A stretch of 64,000 nucleotides of DNA from Aeromonas veronii bv. veronii (lineage in GTDB: Bacteria > Pseudomonadota > Gammaproteobacteria > Enterobacterales > Aeromonadaceae). Below are positions 1 through 8,553 of the stretch, piece after piece. A model generated the notes under the pieces. The model saw only the letters and a program-made list of their open reading frames with translations, was not told the origin of the DNA and searched no databases. The stretch is from assembly GCF_000820225.1 (NCBI RefSeq), contig NZ_CDDK01000018.1:1-64000 (forward strand), written 5' to 3'. The translations under genes were made by a program, and so were the position numbers. Position 1 is the first letter of the stretch, and each line of letters starts with the position of its first letter.

Positions 1-20
1 GGGAGCCTTGCAAGGCTCCC
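1..20 (-). terminator. Palindrome downstream of rlmA, possible terminator
   Basis: The first 20 bases form a perfect palindrome (GGGAGCC, six-base loop, GGCTCCC). It lies 9 bases past the rlmA stop codon on the minus strand. The T-run that would follow it on the minus strand falls outside the window, so its terminator role is only inferred. Confidence 0.4.
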
Positions 21-29
21 CCCCAGTGA

Positions 30-830
30 TCAGATGGGCTTTTGCCACAGGGTCAGCAGCAGATCCTGTTCCAGTTCATTCGGGCCCTGTTGAGCGAAAG
101 CGTGACGCTGCTCACCGGTTGCCCGCCAGCCAAGACGGCTGGTCTCCAGAATAAAGCTGCGCATGGCCTGATCCATGGTGAGGCTGAACTGGCAGCGCTG
201 TTGAGCCATCGGATTGAGGCCGCCGAGGGTTGGCCAGCTGAGAGGGTGTTCCATGCTCACCGGATTGAGGCTGACCCGCAATTGCCACTGATGACGGGGA
301 CCCGGCTGCAGATAGAGCAGATAGCCACCGGGGGCCAGCCAGCTGACCAGCTGTTCAGTCTTGACCTTGAGATCGTTGACCAGCAGCACCTGAGCAGAGC
401 CCGGTTGCAACGGCGCGCGAGCGGGATCGGCAATGACAAACTGGCCGTCCGGCTGCGCTTTTTTGGCGGCAAAGATGGTGTTCTTGGCGATATCAACCCC
501 GGCAAACTGCCAGCCGGGCAGGCGCTCTGCCAGCGCGCGGCAGTAGTAGCCTTCACCGCACCCAAGATGGATCAGCTCTTGTGGGGCCAGCGGAGCGAGC
601 AGGCCGGCCATGGCCTCAACCAGCGGCAATTGGTGGCCGGCTTCCAGGAAATGGTGCTTGGCGCGCATCAGGGCACGGCTGTCGCTGTCTTTGGGGTTTT
701 TCTTGCCGGGGATGAGATCCAGATAACCTTCCGGTGCCGGATCGAAGTGATGCTTGTTGTCGCAATAGCGTCCCTGGGAGGCTTCATGAAGATGGAGCGG
801 ACTGCGGCAGCGGGGACATTGAAGGTGCAT
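30..830 (-). CDS. rlmA: 23S rRNA (guanine(745)-N(1))-methyltransferase RlmA
   Basis: SAM-dependent methyltransferase of 266 residues that methylates G745 of 23S rRNA (family knowledge). The N terminus carries a zinc-binding cluster (C5, C8, C23, H27), typical of RlmA. A Rossmann methyltransferase core follows, with the SAM-binding glycine motif LGCGEGYY near residue 88. The ATG at 830 is preceded by AGAGAG. The gene is transcribed away from crp, and a strong hairpin terminator (893-920) separates it from the crp stop codon, so it is probably monocistronic. Length and N-terminal motif both match the family, and I see no defects. Confidence 0.93.
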   Translation of the reverse strand: MHLQCPRCRSPLHLHEASQGRYCDNKHHFDPAPEGYLDLIPGKKNPKDSDSRALMRAKHHFLEAGHQLPLVEAMAGLLAPLAPQELIHLGCGEGYYCRALAERLPGWQFAGVDIAKNTIFAAKKAQPDGQFVIADPARAPLQPGSAQVLLVNDLKVKTEQLVSWLAPGGYLLYLQPGPRHQWQLRVSLNPVSMEHPLSWPTLGGLNPMAQQRCQFSLTMDQAMRSFILETSRLGWRATGEQRHAFAQQGPNELEQDLLLTLWQKPI

Positions 831-892
831 AGTAACTCTCTGGGCGAATGCCGGAACAGTGAAGGGCGTTCGGGATTATAGGGGAGAGGATC

Positions 893-920
893 AAAAAAGG
901 CTGCCGTAGCAGCCTTTTTT
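893..920. terminator. Bidirectional terminator after crp
   Basis: AAAAAAGGCTGC, a CGTA loop and GCAGCCTTTTTT form a six-base GC stem flanked by A and T tracts on both sides. On the minus strand it ends crp, whose stop codon is at 956. Confidence 0.85.
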
Positions 921-955
921 ATCCCAAGGCCTCAGTCAGGCCTGCGGACGGGTCA

Positions 956-1594
956 TCAGCGAGTGCCAAATACCACAATGGTCTTGCCGTGAGCAGAGAT
1001 GAGCTCCTGCTCTTCCAGCATCTTCAGGATGCGGCCCACGGTTTCACGAGAGCAGCCGACGATCTGGCCGATCTCCTGACGGGTGATCTTGATCTGCATG
1101 CCATCCGGGTGGGTCATGGCATCCGGCTGTTTGGCCAGGTTGAGCAGGGTCTGGGCGATCCGGCCGGTCACATCCAGGAAGGCGAGGTTACCCACTTTCT
1201 GGCTGGTGTGTTGCAGGCGCTTGGCCATCTGGCCAGAGAGGCGCATCAGAATGTCCGGGTTGACCTGGATCAGCTGGCGGAACTTCTTGTAGGAGATCTC
1301 TGCCACTTCGCAAGAGCCTTTGGCGCGAACCCAGGCGGAGCGCTCGGGATTCTCGTTCTCCTCGAACATCCCCATCTCGCCCAGGAAATCGCCCTGGTTC
1401 AGATAGGAGAGGATCATCTCTTTGCCCTCATCGTCCTTGATCAAGACGGCCACAGTGCCCTTGACGATGTAGTAGAGGGTCTCCGCTTTTTCACCCGCAT
1501 GGATCAGGGTGCTCTTGGCGGGATACTTATGAATGTGGCAGTGCGACAAGAACCATTCCAGGGTGGGATCGCTTTGCGGTTTGCCAATGACCAT
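956..1594 (-). CDS. crp: cAMP receptor protein CRP
   Basis: Global transcription factor of 212 residues that binds cAMP and recognises TGTGA-N6-TCACA sites. The translation begins [20 protein letters not shown] and runs through the cyclic-nucleotide-binding beta roll ([13 protein letters not shown], then LGEMGMFEE, with RSAW as part of the cAMP pocket) to the C-terminal helix-turn-helix ([20 protein letters not shown]). An in-frame ATG lies further upstream at 1765, but the ATG at 1594 has AGAGGA in front and matches the known CRP N terminus. That leaves roughly 170 nt or more of 5' leader, as in enterobacteria. The divergent neighbour yhfA is also conserved there. Several CRP-like sites are visible elsewhere in this window. 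Confidence 0.97.
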   Translation of the reverse strand: MVIGKPQSDPTLEWFLSHCHIHKYPAKSTLIHAGEKAETLYYIVKGTVAVLIKDDEGKEMILSYLNQGDFLGEMGMFEENENPERSAWVRAKGSCEVAEISYKKFRQLIQVNPDILMRLSGQMAKRLQHTSQKVGNLAFLDVTGRIAQTLLNLAKQPDAMTHPDGMQIKITRQEIGQIVGCSRETVGRILKMLEEQELISAHGKTIVVFGTR

Positions 1595-1894
1595 GAGAAT
1601 TCCTCTGTAGTGTCTTTTTATGGACTTGTGCGTCCGGGCAAGCTGCCAATCTTGCCATTCCTTGTATTGGTCGCAGTAGGATAAGAGCCTTTGCCTGTGC
1701 TGACAAGGCTTTGCGGGCTTTTGACAGAGCCCTTTGAGTAATGCCTGCTGCGCCGCTCCGGCCATTCTAGGGAAGATAGAGGTCGGAGATGTTGATTTTG
1801 ATCTATTTCCATCCCAACTCCCCCTGTTCGGCAGAGATAAGCGACTGGGTTATGCTAGGGATCCATCATCATGATTAACAGGAGAGAGTGCGAG

Positions 1895-2299
1895 ATGAAA
1901 GCCAAGGTCAGCTGGGTGGAAGGGATGAAGTTTGTGGGTGAGAGTGAATCCGGTCACAAGGTGATCCTGGATGGTGCCAACCCCGGTGAGGGGGCCAGCC
2001 CGATGGAGATGATCCTGCTGGCGCTCGGTGGCTGCAGCTCCATTGATGTGGTTTCCATCCTCGAAAAAGCGCGCCAGTCGGTGACCGCATGCCATGTCGA
2101 TGTCAGTGGCGAACGGGTCGATAGCGTGCCCCGGGTTTTCGAGAAGATTAATCTGCACTTCGTGGTGACAGGCAAGGGATTGGCAGAGAAACAGGTGGCC
2201 AGAGCGGTCGATCTGTCGATGGAAAAATACTGTTCTGTTTCCCTGATGTTGGAAAAAGCGGTACAAATTACCCATAGTTATCAAATTGTTGAAGCTTGA
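1895..2299 (+). CDS. yhfA: OsmC family protein YhfA
   Basis: Small OsmC/Ohr-type protein of 134 residues, divergently transcribed from crp exactly as yhfA is in Escherichia coli. The sequence MKAKVSWVEGMKFVGES and the segment SPMEMILLALGGCSSIDVV (with the redox-type cysteine of the family) identify the OsmC fold; a second cysteine lies in MEKYCSVSLML. Family members detoxify organic hydroperoxides, but the YhfA branch has no firmly established substrate. The start is placed at 1895 because AGGAGAGAG lies just upstream; an in-frame ATG at 1871 has no such site. Confidence 0.9.
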   Translation: MKAKVSWVEGMKFVGESESGHKVILDGANPGEGASPMEMILLALGGCSSIDVVSILEKARQSVTACHVDVSGERVDSVPRVFEKINLHFVVTGKGLAEKQVARAVDLSMEKYCSVSLMLEKAVQITHSYQIVEA

Positions 2300-2327
2300 T
2301 AACGATAGTTTCGTTGGTACCCTGGCA

Positions 2328-2392
2328 TAAGGCCGTTACGTAAGGCCACTGCACAAGGCCATGACATAAAGCCATTACATAAGGAAAGTGCA
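2328..2392 (+). repeat. Five 13-bp tandem repeats abutting a start codon
   Basis: Five consecutive 13-base units share the core TAAGGCC followed by ATTACA-like ends: 2328-2340, 2341-2353, 2354-2366, 2367-2379 and 2380-2392. The last unit reads TAAGGAAAGTGCA, provides the ribosome-binding site, and ends directly before the ATG at 2393. Copies differ from one another by a few bases each. Confidence 0.85.
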
Positions 2393-2689
2393 ATGAAAAA
2401 ATTGATCGCTCTGCTTCCCCTTTTGGGCCTGGCGGCGTGCAGCAGCCCGCAACCTACCCACTATCAATACAGCCAATACCAGTGTGGCGAAGAGATGCTG
2501 GCCGTTACCTATGATGCTCAGGCCGACATGGTGCAGTTCCCCTATGCCGGGGTTTATCACAAGCTGGCGCGTGTGGAGTCAGAGTCTGGCGCCAAATATT
2601 CTGACGGCCTGACCACCTTCTGGAATCAGGAGAAACAAGCTCTTCTCACCCAGAAAGGGGTCACACTGCTGACCTGTACGCTTAAATAA
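2393..2689 (+). CDS. MliC-like lysozyme-inhibitor family lipoprotein
   Basis: Predicted outer-membrane lipoprotein of 98 residues. The signal peptide ends in the lipobox LAAC (Cys16). The mature part contains YQCGEEMLAVTYD and ends in TLLTCTLK, with two cysteines spaced as in the MliC/C-type lysozyme inhibitor family. Members of that family block host c-type lysozyme; here that role is inferred from the pattern only, since the signature motif is not an exact match. The start codon sits directly behind an array of 13-bp repeats (2328-2392), which is unusual and could tune translation. A terminator follows at 2770-2802. Confidence 0.72.
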   Translation: MKKLIALLPLLGLAACSSPQPTHYQYSQYQCGEEMLAVTYDAQADMVQFPYAGVYHKLARVESESGAKYSDGLTTFWNQEKQALLTQKGVTLLTCTLK

Positions 2690-2769
2690 GTGACCACAGA
2701 TAGCTGAAGGTGTGCAGCTTTGTGCCCGGGTCTGGCCTAGGCCGGATTGGGTCAATAGGTTGAGACCAC

Positions 2770-2802
2770 AAAAAACGGCTTGCCGGGAAGCAAGCCGTTT
2801 TT
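2770..2802. terminator. Bidirectional terminator between convergent genes
   Basis: AAAAAACGGCTTG, a short loop and CAAGCCGTTTTT. It serves both the MliC-like lipoprotein gene from the left and the DUF4136-like lipoprotein gene from the right. Confidence 0.85.
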
Positions 2803-2830
2803 CTATCCATCCGTTATCACTAAACAAGCG

Positions 2831-3364
2831 CTAGTTGGTGGGGACGCGATTGAGCAGCTCGGCCGCGAGCTGCTGGCTGAGTGCCTGACGCTGGCTGTCT
2901 GCAATGCTCACATCGCTGGTCAGCTGGATGATGCTGCTCCAGACCGCTTTCTGGGTTTTGCGATCGAGCAGCACGATGGCCAGCGACCCTTTGCGCTGGT
3001 TGGCCGAGGCATATACCCCGGGCGTCATGCCAAGACGGGCGAAAATCTCGCCGTCACTCATATCCTTGCCGCCCGCGACGCCGATGGCGACCCACAGATC
3101 CGCCTCGTCGAGCGGTGCGCTTTGCCATCCCTTGCCATTGAGCTCCCGGCTTACCGCCTGCTGCATTGGCTCCAGCCACCCTTCCGCCAACTCACCGGCA
3201 AATTGATACTGTTCGGCCAGGGCGTAGCGCGGGGTTGCACCATAGGTCCAGTTGCCCATCGGGCGAACCAGCATGGTGCCGGACTCCAGCGTGGGGGCCG
3301 CCGGCCCGCTGCTGCAACCGCCAAGCAGGGCGAGCAGTGCCACAGAGAGATAAGCAAGCCGCAT
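2831..3364 (-). CDS. DUF4136-type lipoprotein
   Basis: Predicted lipoprotein of 177 residues. The signal peptide MRLAYLSVALLALLGGCSSG ends in the lipobox LGGC (Cys17). The pattern of the mature part (YALAEQYQFAGELAE, then DEADLWVAIGVAGGKDMSD, then GSLAIVLLDRKTQKAVWSS) resembles DUF4136 proteins, whose function is unknown. It starts 16 nt after the prkB stop codon, with AAGGAG as ribosome-binding site inside that gap, so it is very likely co-transcribed with prkB. Confidence 0.75.
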   Translation of the reverse strand: MRLAYLSVALLALLGGCSSGPAAPTLESGTMLVRPMGNWTYGATPRYALAEQYQFAGELAEGWLEPMQQAVSRELNGKGWQSAPLDEADLWVAIGVAGGKDMSDGEIFARLGMTPGVYASANQRKGSLAIVLLDRKTQKAVWSSIIQLTSDVSIADSQRQALSQQLAAELLNRVPTN

Positions 3365-3380
3365 CGTGAACTCCTTTGAA

Positions 3381-4250
3381 TCAGGTTATTTTGCCGGTTT
3401 CGATCAATTGCTGGATGAGCGGGCGCAGGATCAGCTCCATCGCAAAGCCCATCTTGCCACCCGGCACCACTATGGTGTTCATCCGCGACATGAATGAACC
3501 ATCGATCATCGACAGCAGGTAGGGGAAATCCACCTGCTTGATACCGCGAAACCGGATCACCAGCATACTCTCGTCCAGACTCGGGATCACCTTGGCGCTG
3601 AAGGGGTTGGAGGTATCCACCGTCGGTACTCGCTGGAAGTTGATATGGGTGCGCGAGAACTGCGGGGTGATGAAGTTGATGTAGTCATCCATGGAGCGAA
3701 CGATGGAGTCGGTTACCGCCTCGCGGGAATGCCCTCGCTCCGAGGTATCGCGGATCAGCTTCTGGATCCACTCCAGGTTGACGATGGGCACTACGCCTAT
3801 CAGAAAATCCACGTGGCGCGCCACATTGTGATCCTCGGTGACCACACCGCCGTGCAGCCCTTCATAAAACAGCAGATCGGTATTGCTGGGCAGATGCTGC
3901 CAGGGGGTAAAGGTGCCGGGCATCTGGTTGAAGGGCACCGCCTCGTCAAAGCTGTGCAGGTAGCGGCGATACTGGCCATTGCCATCCTGCCCATAGCCCT
4001 GAAAAAAGCTCTCCAGCAGCCCGAAGTCATTGGCCTCAGGGCCAAAATAGCTGATATGACGCCCCTGTTCGCGCGCCTTGCGGATCGCTACATCCATTTC
4101 CGGTCGGGTGTAGCGGTGAAAACTGTCACCTTCCACCACCGCCGCGGTATATCCCAGTTGATGGAACATGGAGCGAAAGGCGTTGGTGGAGGTGGAGGTG
4201 CCGGCTCCGGACGAACCGGTAACGGCAATAATGGGGTGCTTGGCCGACAT
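3381..4250 (-). CDS. prkB: Phosphoribulokinase-like protein PrkB
   Basis: P-loop kinase of 289 residues, close to the E. coli PrkB protein encoded next to yheU. The Walker A motif is GSSGAGTST near residue 12. Conserved family segments are VVEGDSFHRYTRPEMD, HISYFGPEANDFGLLE, LLFYEGLHGG and RDTSERGHSREAVTDS. The protein belongs to the phosphoribulokinase/uridine kinase family. No RuBisCO gene is in this window, so ribulose phosphate is not a confident substrate, and the physiological role of enterobacterial PrkB is unclear. The ATG at 4250 has GGAAGAGAG upstream. It is probably in an operon with the following lipoprotein gene. Confidence 0.9.
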   Translation of the reverse strand: MSAKHPIIAVTGSSGAGTSTSTNAFRSMFHQLGYTAAVVEGDSFHRYTRPEMDVAIRKAREQGRHISYFGPEANDFGLLESFFQGYGQDGNGQYRRYLHSFDEAVPFNQMPGTFTPWQHLPSNTDLLFYEGLHGGVVTEDHNVARHVDFLIGVVPIVNLEWIQKLIRDTSERGHSREAVTDSIVRSMDDYINFITPQFSRTHINFQRVPTVDTSNPFSAKVIPSLDESMLVIRFRGIKQVDFPYLLSMIDGSFMSRMNTIVVPGGKMGFAMELILRPLIQQLIETGKIT

Positions 4251-4302
4251 GGGATTCTCTCTTCCTTGGGAATTCCGTTATAAGGTCCGGATTGCGGTTG
4301 GG

Positions 4303-4527
4303 TCAAGACTGCTCGATGAAGCGGTCTTTCATCACTATATTCACCGATTCGTGCAGCTCGCTATAGACGATGACAGCTTTGCCTTGCTGTAATTGTTCTC
4401 TCACTGCATCGACTTTGACGCCAAGCGGGACATCCTGCTCTCCATATTCGGTTCCTTCCTGCAACACAAAGTGTTCGATCAGGTTGGTCAGGGTGTCGCC
4501 GTCCAGTTCTTGCCAGGGAATGATCAT
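4303..4527 (-). CDS. yheU: UPF0270 family protein YheU
   Basis: Small acidic protein of 74 residues starting [20 protein letters not shown], the signature of the YheU/UPF0270 family (function unknown). In enterobacteria yheU lies between yheT and prkB. Here prkB follows directly on the same strand, but yheT is separated from yheU by a diguanylate cyclase gene on the opposite strand. Confidence 0.9.
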   Translation of the reverse strand: MIIPWQELDGDTLTNLIEHFVLQEGTEYGEQDVPLGVKVDAVREQLQQGKAVIVYSELHESVNIVMKDRFIEQS

Positions 4528-4619
4528 TTAAAGGTCTCACAGCAAAAGAGGTGATCGTCAGGCTATTGTTGTGTTGAATCCCGTCAGTGCAACCTTTTTA
4601 TTTTCTTTGGAGTCCTTGC

Positions 4620-5771
4620 ATGCTGTCTGCTGCGCAACTGAGTACCCCGCCAACGCTGGTTGCCCACCTTGATCAGGCGCGCCGGCAAGCGATTGCACGC
4701 GGTATGGTGTGGTTCTGGTTATTGCAATGGTTGATGGTGCTGTTTCTTGCGATACGCTACGAGGTTTATCGACAGGCCGGTCTGGCCAGTGATAGCGCTC
4801 TTCCATGGCGTTTTCAGAGTGAGTTGGGCTTTGTCATGGTGGCGCTGTTGCTGCTGCCTGTCATCGGGTTGTTCTGCGATTATCTCAATGACAGGGCCTG
4901 GCTGAGGGCTGCCTCGCTGGTCACCCTTGTCTGGGGCTGTGTGTGGGCTGTTCATCTTTATACGTTGGGGCAGGTCGAGCTGCGAGGCGGGCTCGGTTTT
5001 TCAAATGGCATCATGCGCCTCAACCTGTTAGCCGCGATGATCGCTTTCTATCCTTCGTGGAAGGTATTGTACGGATTCGTGTTCGGCTCATTGCTGTTAG
5101 GGATATGGAATGAGCTTTACCTGCGAGTAGATTTTCCGCAGTTATACATGTTGGGGTTGGGTTGTGGTCTGGTGGTGTTGGAGGTCGGCCGTCGCATGCT
5201 GCACCGCTGGTTTGAGTTGGCGATCATGCGGGAGCATGAAAATCTGACGCTGCTGCGCCAACTTGATCAGCTCGCCAAGCAAGATCCTCTGACTGGTGTC
5301 GCCAACCGGCGGCATTTCAATATCGAGTTGGATCGCGCATTGGCCCATAGCCAGGAGAGCGGCGCTCCGCTATCGCTCATTCTGATCGATGTGGACTATT
5401 TCAAGCGCTTCAACGACCACTATGGCCATCAGGTGGGGGATATGTGTCTCAAGGAGGTGGCACAAGCGCTCAACCGTGCGGTACGCACGCCATCTGATCT
5501 GGTTGCCCGCTATGGTGGGGAGGAATTTATGCTACTGCTGCCCAATACCGACCGTCAGGCGGCGGCCAGCGTGGCGCAGCGGCTGCAAGATGGCTTGGCC
5601 AGCCTGCGGCTGGAACATCTGGCGTCCGAGGTTGCCCCCTGGGTGACGGTGAGTCAGGGGATTGCCAGCAATGTCTCCGGCGAAGGGGCGAGCCAGTTGC
5701 TGGAGCGGGCCGATCAGGCGCTCTATCGGGCCAAGGCGTTGGGACGCAATCAGTTCTGTGTTGCGGAGTGA
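4620..5771 (+). CDS. Membrane-bound diguanylate cyclase (GGDEF)
   Basis: Protein of 383 residues with several hydrophobic segments in residues about 30-200 forming a membrane sensor of the MHYT/MASE-like size class, then a GGDEF domain. The catalytic signature is GGEEF at residues 299-303, preceded by DPLTGVANRRHFN and LILIDVDYFKRFND (magnesium and substrate contacts). These features predict c-di-GMP synthesis from two GTP. The inhibitory I-site is degenerate: the RxxD position reads TPSD. The ATG at 4620 has GGAG about 8 bases upstream. The 3' end overlaps the convergent yheT gene by 22 bp. The gene interrupts the usual yheT-yheU neighbourhood, which suggests later insertion into this locus. 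Confidence 0.9.
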   Translation: MLSAAQLSTPPTLVAHLDQARRQAIARGMVWFWLLQWLMVLFLAIRYEVYRQAGLASDSALPWRFQSELGFVMVALLLLPVIGLFCDYLNDRAWLRAASLVTLVWGCVWAVHLYTLGQVELRGGLGFSNGIMRLNLLAAMIAFYPSWKVLYGFVFGSLLLGIWNELYLRVDFPQLYMLGLGCGLVVLEVGRRMLHRWFELAIMREHENLTLLRQLDQLAKQDPLTGVANRRHFNIELDRALAHSQESGAPLSLILIDVDYFKRFNDHYGHQVGDMCLKEVAQALNRAVRTPSDLVARYGGEEFMLLLPNTDRQAAASVAQRLQDGLASLRLEHLASEVAPWVTVSQGIASNVSGEGASQLLERADQALYRAKALGRNQFCVAE

Positions 5772-6736
5772 CTCTGTTCGGCAATCCAGCGACTGATCCG
5801 TTCATCCAGCCAAAACCGTGGCCGCCAGGGCGTGCCGTGCAGAAAGCCGACATGGCCGCCACGCTGGCTCAACTCATAGCGCACCGTGGGCGAGAGTTGC
5901 TCCGGCCGGGGAATGACCGCGTGTGACATAAAGGGATCGTCGGCGGCGTGCAGGATAAGGGTAGGGATGGGGATTTGAGCCAGCAACGGTAGTCCCGAGC
6001 AGCTCTGGTAGTATTGGCTGGCGCTGTGAAAGCCGTGCAGCGGCGCGGTGACCAGCTCGTCAAAATCGCGCAGGGTGGCAATCTGCTCCACTTGTCGAGG
6101 TTGCCAGCGTTCACTCGCTTTCTGCTGCTGGCTAATCTTGCTAAGCAAATTGCGGCGCATGGTGCGCAGCAGATAGTTCTGATAGACCTTCGAGAAGCCC
6201 TGATTGACCCGCTCGGCACAGCTTGCCAGTTGCAGCGGGGCCGAGACCACCACCGCTGCTTTCAATGCCGCAGGACAGCCCCGCGCCAGCAGATTGACCA
6301 GCATATTGCCACCCAGTGAAAAGCCGATGGCGATCAGCGGTTTGCTCGGGAAGCGCTGGCTCAGCTCGGTAATCAGCTCCTGCGCATCACCGATGGCGCC
6401 GGAGTGATAGGCCTGCAGGTGGCGATTGGGCTCGCCACTGCAACCGCGAAAGTGCATCAGCACAGCCTCTCTGCCCTCTTGCTGCAGATGGGCGAACAAT
6501 CCCTTGGCATAGTGGGAGTGAATGCTCCCCTCCAGCCCGTGAAACACCACTATCAGCGGCCGTTCATCAAGGCTGACTTCCCCGCTCCAGGCGAGGTCGA
6601 CAAAGTCCCCATCCTGCAGTTCAAACCGCTCCGCCACAAAACGGGCAGGGGGGCGGCGCAGCCATTTGGGCAATATGGTCTGCAGATGAGGATTGCGTGC
6701 CCACCAGGGGGCGTGGAAGTGGCTCTCGGTCAGCAT
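5750..6736 (-). CDS. yheT: Alpha/beta hydrolase YheT
   Basis: Alpha/beta-hydrolase of 328 residues. It begins with HFHAPWWARNPHLQTILP, typical of YheT-type hydrolases. It contains the oxyanion-region motif VFHGLEGS, the cap motif MHFRGCSGEPNR and the nucleophile elbow GFSLGGN. An aspartate in ILHAADDPFM and a histidine in SQRGGHVGF complete the triad. Family members hydrolyse medium-chain esters; the natural substrate is unknown. No strong ribosome-binding site is visible at 6736. The gene is convergent with, and overlaps by 22 bp, the diguanylate cyclase gene on the plus strand. Confidence 0.9.
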   Translation of the reverse strand: MLTESHFHAPWWARNPHLQTILPKWLRRPPARFVAERFELQDGDFVDLAWSGEVSLDERPLIVVFHGLEGSIHSHYAKGLFAHLQQEGREAVLMHFRGCSGEPNRHLQAYHSGAIGDAQELITELSQRFPSKPLIAIGFSLGGNMLVNLLARGCPAALKAAVVVSAPLQLASCAERVNQGFSKVYQNYLLRTMRRNLLSKISQQQKASERWQPRQVEQIATLRDFDELVTAPLHGFHSASQYYQSCSGLPLLAQIPIPTLILHAADDPFMSHAVIPRPEQLSPTVRYELSQRGGHVGFLHGTPWRPRFWLDERISRWIAEQSHSATQN

Positions 6737-6802
6737 GGGGTCAGTCGGTCTGGGTCGAAGATAAGGAGGACGGGAGGCGTGTTCCTCCCGCCAGTCATTG
6801 GC

Positions 6803-7702
6803 TTATTTCAGCAGGTGATCGTGATGCTCGGCACCGCGCAGCATGGCCTGGATCAGCTCATTGGCTTCGAACTTGGTCAGCGCCTCATGGGCTCCCACCT
6901 GATGGGCCCGCTCCACACTGATCTCGCTGGAGAGCGAGGTGTGCAGGATGATGTAGGCCCCCGCCAGTTTGCTGTCGCTCTGTACCTCGAAGGCCAGCTC
7001 GTAGCCATCAAGCCCCGGCATCTCGATATCGCTCACCAGAATGTCGATTGGGGTCTTCTGGCTCGCCCGCGTCTGCATCAGGGTCAGAGCATCCTTGCCA
7101 TTGGTGCAGACCTCATAGGGGATATTGATGTAGTCGAGGGCGGCCATCAGCTGACGGCGGGCGACCGAGGAGTCATCGACCAGCAGGATCCGCATCGGCT
7201 TTATCCGCTCCCGCTGCACATCGGTCAGCACCGGATAGAGGTGGCTCGGATCATCCGGATAGACCCGGGAGAGGATCAGCTCCACATCCAGCAGCTGGAT
7301 CAGCTGGTCATTGACTCGGGTCACACCGGTTACGAACACATTGTGACCGAGGGAGGCGGGTGGCGATTCAATATCGCGCCAGTTGCACTCGGTGATCTTG
7401 TCGATACCGCGTACCAGAAAACCCACCAGAGTGCGGCGGCAATCGGTAATGATGATGAAGCAGTGGGGCATCTCTTCCTTGCTGATGGGGCGATAGCCCA
7501 CCGCCATCGCCATGTCGATCACCGGAATGGTGGAGCCGCGCATATTGGCAGCCCCCAACACGGTCGGGTGCGAGTGCGGCATTGCCGTCAGCTGGGTGTA
7601 GGGCACTATCTCCTTCACCTTGAGGGTACCGATGGCAAAGGATTGTTTGGCTGAAAGGTGAAACAGCAACATGCCCTGTGATTGATTGGCTTTGCTCGTC
7701 AT
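6803..7702 (-). CDS. cheV: Chemotaxis coupling protein CheV (CheW-REC)
   Basis: A CheW-like coupling domain comes first (residues about 10-150, with FAIGTLKVKEIVPY and LGAANMRGSTIPVIDM). A response-regulator receiver domain follows (RILLVDDSSVARRQL, then ILVSDIEMPGLDGYEL with the phosphoacceptor aspartate). This is the CheV arrangement, which couples chemoreceptors to CheA and adapts through phosphorylation. The ATG at 7702 has AGGA upstream and gives 300 residues; a GTG at 7738 in the same frame is an alternative. A GC-rich inverted repeat at 6771-6790 may end the transcript. A second cheV paralogue lies at 52382. Confidence 0.92.
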   Translation of the reverse strand: MTSKANQSQGMLLFHLSAKQSFAIGTLKVKEIVPYTQLTAMPHSHPTVLGAANMRGSTIPVIDMAMAVGYRPISKEEMPHCFIIITDCRRTLVGFLVRGIDKITECNWRDIESPPASLGHNVFVTGVTRVNDQLIQLLDVELILSRVYPDDPSHLYPVLTDVQRERIKPMRILLVDDSSVARRQLMAALDYINIPYEVCTNGKDALTLMQTRASQKTPIDILVSDIEMPGLDGYELAFEVQSDSKLAGAYIILHTSLSSEISVERAHQVGAHEALTKFEANELIQAMLRGAEHHDHLLK

Positions 7703-7854
7703 GGCAGATGTCCTGTTGGTCGAAACGTTGGCAGTCACTTCAGGCCTCTAGCATAAAGGATTACGGGGGGAATGGCCCTTCCTTGTTAACGACCATCTGG
7801 CAAAAAACTGGACTCATTCAGCCAATTTCGTTGGCGTATTCCATCGGCGTCCGG

Positions 7855-8514
7855 TTATTGATCGCCATCCTCGCCAACGCCCCATTGCTGGCAGGCCGCT
7901 TGCAACGCGGCCTCATCGGCATAACCCAGCTTGCTGGCCACCTGCGCGGGTTTGCTGCCGCCCTTGAGCAATCTGAGCGCCTGCAGCAGTTGCCACTGTT
8001 GTTGCAATTCACTCCCTTCCACCGGCGTATCGGCTTGTTGTGCCCACTGTTGCAGAGACTCAGGCTGGCCATTGGCCAGCGCTTGCCAGCAGGCTTGCAG
8101 CTCACCGTGACCCTGCTGGCTGATGGCGCACTGTTGCAGCTCATCCAGGATCACCTGCAGTCGCTGACCGTAGGCCCCTTGCCACTCTTTTGGACGTTGC
8201 CACAGAGCCAGCGAGTCGAGCAGGGCATCGAGCAGGGGCGTGGCCTGCAGCCAGCCAGCCTGCTGCGGCTGAGCCACGCGCAAAGAGACGCTCAGCTGAT
8301 CGAAATCGCAACCGCTGAGGGGGCTGAAGGCCGCAAGGGCATCGGCGCAGAGCCAGAAGCTGCTGCCTGCCGGAAGCAACAGCTCATTTTGGCCCAGTCT
8401 CAGCAGCGCAGCGCCCCGGGTGATCCGCAACAGCTGCCCGACCGGAGTTCGTTTGCGGTTGCCGGCGTGCAGGTCCTGGCAGGAAAAATGGTGATACTCG
8501 ATGGCGTGATGCAT
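7855..8514 (-). CDS. AraC-like protein with degenerate helix-turn-helix
   Basis: Protein of 219 residues starting MHHAIEYHHFSCQDLHAGN. The N-terminal half looks like the cupin-type sensor domain of AraC regulators (RITRGAALLRLGQNELLLPAGSSFWL). The C-terminal end, LKGGSKPAQVASKLGYADEA, resembles one of the two AraC helix-turn-helix units, but the usual second unit is missing. It may be a short or decayed regulator; function unknown. The start at 8514 has AGGG about 9 bases upstream. It is divergent from yheV across a short gap, so the two may share a control region. Confidence 0.65.
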   Translation of the reverse strand: MHHAIEYHHFSCQDLHAGNRKRTPVGQLLRITRGAALLRLGQNELLLPAGSSFWLCADALAAFSPLSGCDFDQLSVSLRVAQPQQAGWLQATPLLDALLDSLALWQRPKEWQGAYGQRLQVILDELQQCAISQQGHGELQACWQALANGQPESLQQWAQQADTPVEGSELQQQWQLLQALRLLKGGSKPAQVASKLGYADEAALQAACQQWGVGEDGDQ

Positions 8515-8553
8515 GTAAAAACCCTGATATGATGCTGCCTGGAGGTAACAAAT

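Noticed and set aside
1790-1870. CRP autoregulatory sites in the crp-yhfA gap
   Set aside because: Only weak TGATC-like half-sites could be seen, with no acceptable TGTGA-N6-TCACA match.
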